A DNA stretch of 6,234 nt. It comes from Kiritimatiellia bacterium. Its GTDB lineage: Bacteria; Verrucomicrobiota; Kiritimatiellia; RFP12; DVOR01. The notes below the pieces were generated by a model. That model searched no databases. It was not told where the DNA came from and saw nothing but the letters and a program-made list of their open reading frames with translations. Position numbers and translations under genes: made by a program. The stretch spans positions 1 to 6,234 of the forward strand of contig CAAGNN010000061.1 in assembly GCA_900771325.1 (NCBI GenBank), written 5' to 3'. Shown here piece by piece: positions 4,819 to 6,234 of the stretch (position 1 is the stretch's first letter; the number at the start of each line of letters is the position of its first letter).

Positions 4819-5753
4819 TTGTCGGCAGCGCATACGGTCTTGGAGCCCTCGCGTTGGTCTATGTCTCCTCGCGGCGCTTGCAGACGGTTGAAGTCTTCTC
4901 AGTGATGGGATTGGTGATGACGCTCTGCAAGATTGCCGTTGCTGCCAAAGGCGTTTGGTTGTTGGGCGCGCTTGCGCTCTGTTCGCGTGCAACACGGCAA
5001 CGGTTGCGGCAAGAGGGCGAGGCGCTGGCTGTGATTGCCGGCAGTTTGCTGATGATTGCGGCAGTGGGATTTAATGGCGAGCGGAGCATTTGGTGCGCCA
5101 ACCTCTTCGTAATCCTGCTTGTGCTCAAGGTGTGGCGCGCGCCGAGAGCACTTAGCCTGACCGCAGTTGCAGGGCAGATGGCGTTGTGGGCTGTTGTGCT
5201 TACGCTGGGCTGGCGCATTGATGCGGCGTTCGAGGCGTTCCACGCGCTGTACTTGAGCAATCCGGCTGCGGTCACCTGCCACGAGCGGGTGGCGTGCGGA
5301 CCCTTTGCACGCTTCTTCCACCAGTCCATCTACACCTGGCAACCCTACGGGCACGCATGCGTCTTTGCTGACTATTATGGCAGCACTGAGCCGCCAATCG
5401 CCCTTTCGCGCGAACTCTATCAGTCGCTCTACCTCGCCGGAGACTTCTGTTCCGAGCGGACGCGCCTGCCGATTCCCGGGCAGTTCTACACCACGCCAAC
5501 GGCCAATGCCATTGTAATGCCCCTGGAAAGCGGAGACTGTCGCGATTGGAGCGCGGCGCGCGTGGCGGTCAAGTATGACTTCGCCCCGGGGTTCGCCGCG
5601 CGTGTGCGGCGAGAACTTGCGTTGCGGCGCAATCCCCCTGTCGACCCGCAGGATAAGCCTCTGCGCCTCGAGACCTCCCACGGCACATTCTTGCTCATCC
5701 CTAAGTTGCCAGGCTGCGATAGCGAGATTCGGGCAGTACAGTTGTCTTTGTAG
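4728..5753 (+). CDS. C-terminal fragment of the DUF6056/GT-C-like protein
   Basis: In the second frame the natural sequence begins at WVQEAFSVPMCF (4728) and continues for 341 residues. The frame is open from further up (ATG 4512), but residues before 4728 are a shadow of the first frame and have no membrane character. Seen: about five more hydrophobic segments up to 5220, with the GFNGERSIW motif (5067-5093) in a loop. The last 160 or so residues, from about 5245, are polar with six Cys (CHERVAC, HACVF, DFCSE, GDCRD, PGCDS), which suggests a disulfide-bonded domain outside the cytoplasm. No Shine-Dalgarno with an in-frame start is evident near 4728, so separate expression is unlikely. Confidence 0.6.
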   Translation, partial: WVQEAFSVPMCFGLGLYALCHLRTLTLRKVIVGSAYGLGALALVYVSSRRLQTVEVFSVMGLVMTLCKIAVAAKGVWLLGALALCSRATRQRLRQEGEALAVIAGSLLMIAAVGFNGERSIWCANLFVILLVLKVWRAPRALSLTAVAGQMALWAVVLTLGWRIDAAFEAFHALYLSNPAAVTCHERVACGPFARFFHQSIYTWQPYGHACVFADYYGSTEPPIALSRELYQSLYLAGDFCSERTRLPIPGQFYTTPTANAIVMPLESGDCRDWSAARVAVKYDFAPGFAARVRRELALRRNPPVDPQDKPLRLETSHGTFLLIPKLPGCDSEIRAVQLSL

Positions 5754-5775
5754 GCACCGCTCTCCAAAGCGTGCC
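5753..5775 (+). terminator. Weak hairpin overlapping the stop codon of the third cassette gene
   Basis: GGCA (5753-5756) pairs with TGCC (5772-5775) and CGCT (5758-5761) with AGCG (5768-5771), with one bulged C and loop CTCCAA. No T-run follows, so it is not a classic intrinsic terminator; it may protect the 3' end or assist Rho. Confidence 0.3.
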
Positions 5776-5995
5776 GAAGATGGTAGCGACTGTCTAGAGG
5801 GCAGGCTCTGGAACAACGCTTATAGGCCCTGGTGGCTGCGGGAAGAAGTCGTGGCGGTTGAGGCGAATGCCGAAGTGTTCAGAGGCGCTTGGGCTGGGGT
5901 GGAGCGTCTCGCGCTTCCGGGGGCGAGGAAGTGAGGAGGCCCTCCTTCTCGTGGGGAGCCTTAGCGTGTTTTTTTGGGGGGCGGTGCGCAGGTTT
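5776..5995. other. Non-coding stretch with no supported gene
   Basis: Open frames cross this region on both strands but have no ribosome binding site or family resemblance. The visible structure is a short palindrome, AGGAGG-C-CCTCCT (5934-5946), whose core GAGGCCCTC is shared with the 21-bp palindrome at 2369-2389, and a run of seven T (5969-5975) followed by six G (5976-5981). The T-run lies 23 nt from the palindrome, too far for a normal terminator. Confidence 0.5.
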
Positions 5996-6028
5996 GGGGG
6001 GTGTGGGGCGGATCGGGGTGGGGTGGGG
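5996..6028 (+). other. Potential G-quadruplex tract
   Basis: Five runs of four or more G (5996-6001, 6005-6008, 6015-6018, 6020-6023, 6025-6028) are separated by loops TGT, CGGATC, T and T. This matches the usual G4 pattern with four-layer tetrads on the plus strand. It lies about 65 bp upstream of the rrn-type promoter. Confidence 0.65.
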
Positions 6029-6071
6029 ATGTCGTAAGGTGTTGGTTTTGCGGCGGTTTTGGGTGGGCGAG

Positions 6072-6123
6072 AAAAAAGTTGAAAAAAGTGCTTGCGTTTT
6101 TGCCGGGTTTGTGCGACTATATG
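6072..6123 (+). promoter_or_regulatory. rrn-type promoter with UP-like phased A-tracts
   Basis: Two A6 tracts (6072-6077, 6082-6087) stand exactly 10 bp apart in the repeat GAAAAAAGTK, just upstream of a -35 TTGCGT (6092-6097). This arrangement suits an UP element or bent DNA of a strong stable-RNA promoter. The -10 is either GACTAT (6115-6120, spacer 17, preceded by TGTGC) or TATATG (6118-6123, spacer 20). With the boxA-like site downstream, an rRNA operon promoter is likely. Confidence 0.55.
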
Positions 6124-6234
6124 TCCCGTTTTCGCGCCACGGTGCAAGTCACACGGCGAGCAACGGACCGGAAACCTTGATCTTTGGTAATTGAAGAATC
6201 GCTCAACAATCCCGGAAGGGTCTTGACCCGGAAG
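6124..6234 (+). other. Probable leader of an rRNA operon, cut by window edge
   Basis: The stretch from the promoter to the window edge has no open gene. It holds a boxA-like site (6178-6189) and an 8-bp direct repeat CCCGGAAG (6211-6218 and 6227-6234) flanking GGGTC-TT-GACCC. No 16S sequence is recognisable yet; mature rRNA would start beyond the edge. Confidence 0.45.
6178..6189 (+). promoter_or_regulatory. boxA-like antitermination site
   Basis: TGATCTTTGGTA compares with the E. coli rrn boxA TGCTCTTTAACA (eight of twelve identical, including the TCTTT core). In rrn leaders boxA loads NusB/S10 and prevents Rho termination. It lies about 60 nt after the predicted start site, a normal place for it. 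Confidence 0.45.

Larger units (their letters stand above)
4174..5753 (+). pseudogene. Polytopic membrane protein, DUF6056/GT-C-like, broken by a frameshift
   Basis: Two overlapping frames together make one protein of about 527 residues. The first runs from ATG 4174 to about 4731, the second from about 4728 to TAG 5753. The break is at GCG-GGT-GGG-TGC, where GGTG stands twice (4726-4733). A third GGTG would give AGGWVQEAFSVP and restore the frame, and the result reads like the conserved segment after the middle helices of DUF6056 proteins. Its topology (many helices plus a C-terminal outer domain) and the acidic pair DD in SSDDCYYG after helix 1 resemble GT-C glycosyltransferases that use lipid-linked sugars. 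After gtrA- and gtrB-like genes it occupies the slot of the serotype-specific transferase in Gtr operons, so it probably adds the sugar to an envelope glycan (inference). The ATG has AAGGAG 8 nt upstream. The break may be a true mutation, phase variation or an assembly error. Confidence 0.72.

Noticed and set aside
4899..5816. Long minus-strand open frame of 305 codons opposite the third cassette gene
   Set aside because: It is antisense to a frame with clear membrane-protein character, has no family resemblance and is a GC-rich shadow.
5575..5934. Plus-strand frame whose last part (RPWWLREEVVAVEANAEVF) looks protein-like, and an opposing minus frame 5794-6147
   Set aside because: Neither has a usable ribosome site or recognisable domain; the plus frame starts as a shadow inside the third cassette gene. 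A decayed gene remnant at 5795-5934 cannot be excluded.
6124..6234. tRNA gene after the strong promoter
   Set aside because: No cloverleaf or GTTCRA T-loop could be found; boxA-like sequence and A-tracts suit an rRNA leader better.

Overview
The window comes from a GC-rich bacterium. The host is uncertain. A member of the PVC group (Verrucomicrobiota, Kiritimatiellota, Lentisphaerota) is my best guess, because the CdsA signature lacks the usual His and Arg and the intergenic DNA is full of short-period tandem repeats. This is a judgement from memory, not a search result.

Left part (1-1930, minus strand): a two-gene unit. A membrane-anchored AsmA-like protein (941-1858) is followed after 26 nt by cdsA, phosphatidate cytidylyltransferase (1-914), whose last residues lie outside the window. 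A promoter with an extended -10 lies just upstream. The pair points to envelope lipid synthesis or transport.

Middle part (1930-2566): a non-coding region of about 640 nt, very rich in repeats. It holds three different heptamer tandem repeats, two clusters of a 22-bp tandem unit, a possible decayed continuation of the 22-bp period, a GC hairpin and a 21-bp palindrome. Right after it (2544-2769) lies what looks like a small RNA gene: an extended -10 promoter, about 190 nt that fold into a long rod-like hairpin of about 120 nt, and an intrinsic terminator. It resembles 6S RNA in size and shape, but could also be an attenuator leader of the next gene, because the T-run touches that gene's likely ATG.

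Right part (2770-5753, plus strand): three genes forming a Gtr-like glycosylation cassette. They are a GtrA-family flippase (2770-3219), a GtrB-like undecaprenyl-phosphate glycosyltransferase (3216-4130, overlapping start and stop), and a large polytopic membrane protein resembling DUF6056 and GT-C enzymes (4174-5753). In the usual scheme GtrB loads a sugar on the lipid carrier, GtrA flips it, and the third protein moves it to an outer acceptor. The third gene is broken by a frameshift at a GGTG tandem repeat near 4726-4733, where restoring one 4-bp unit gives a continuous protein of about 527 residues.

Right edge (5754-6234): non-coding. It contains a weak hairpin after the last stop, a strong G-quadruplex-type G-rich tract, then a rrn-type promoter with phased A-tracts and a boxA-like sequence. 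An rRNA operon probably starts just beyond the window.
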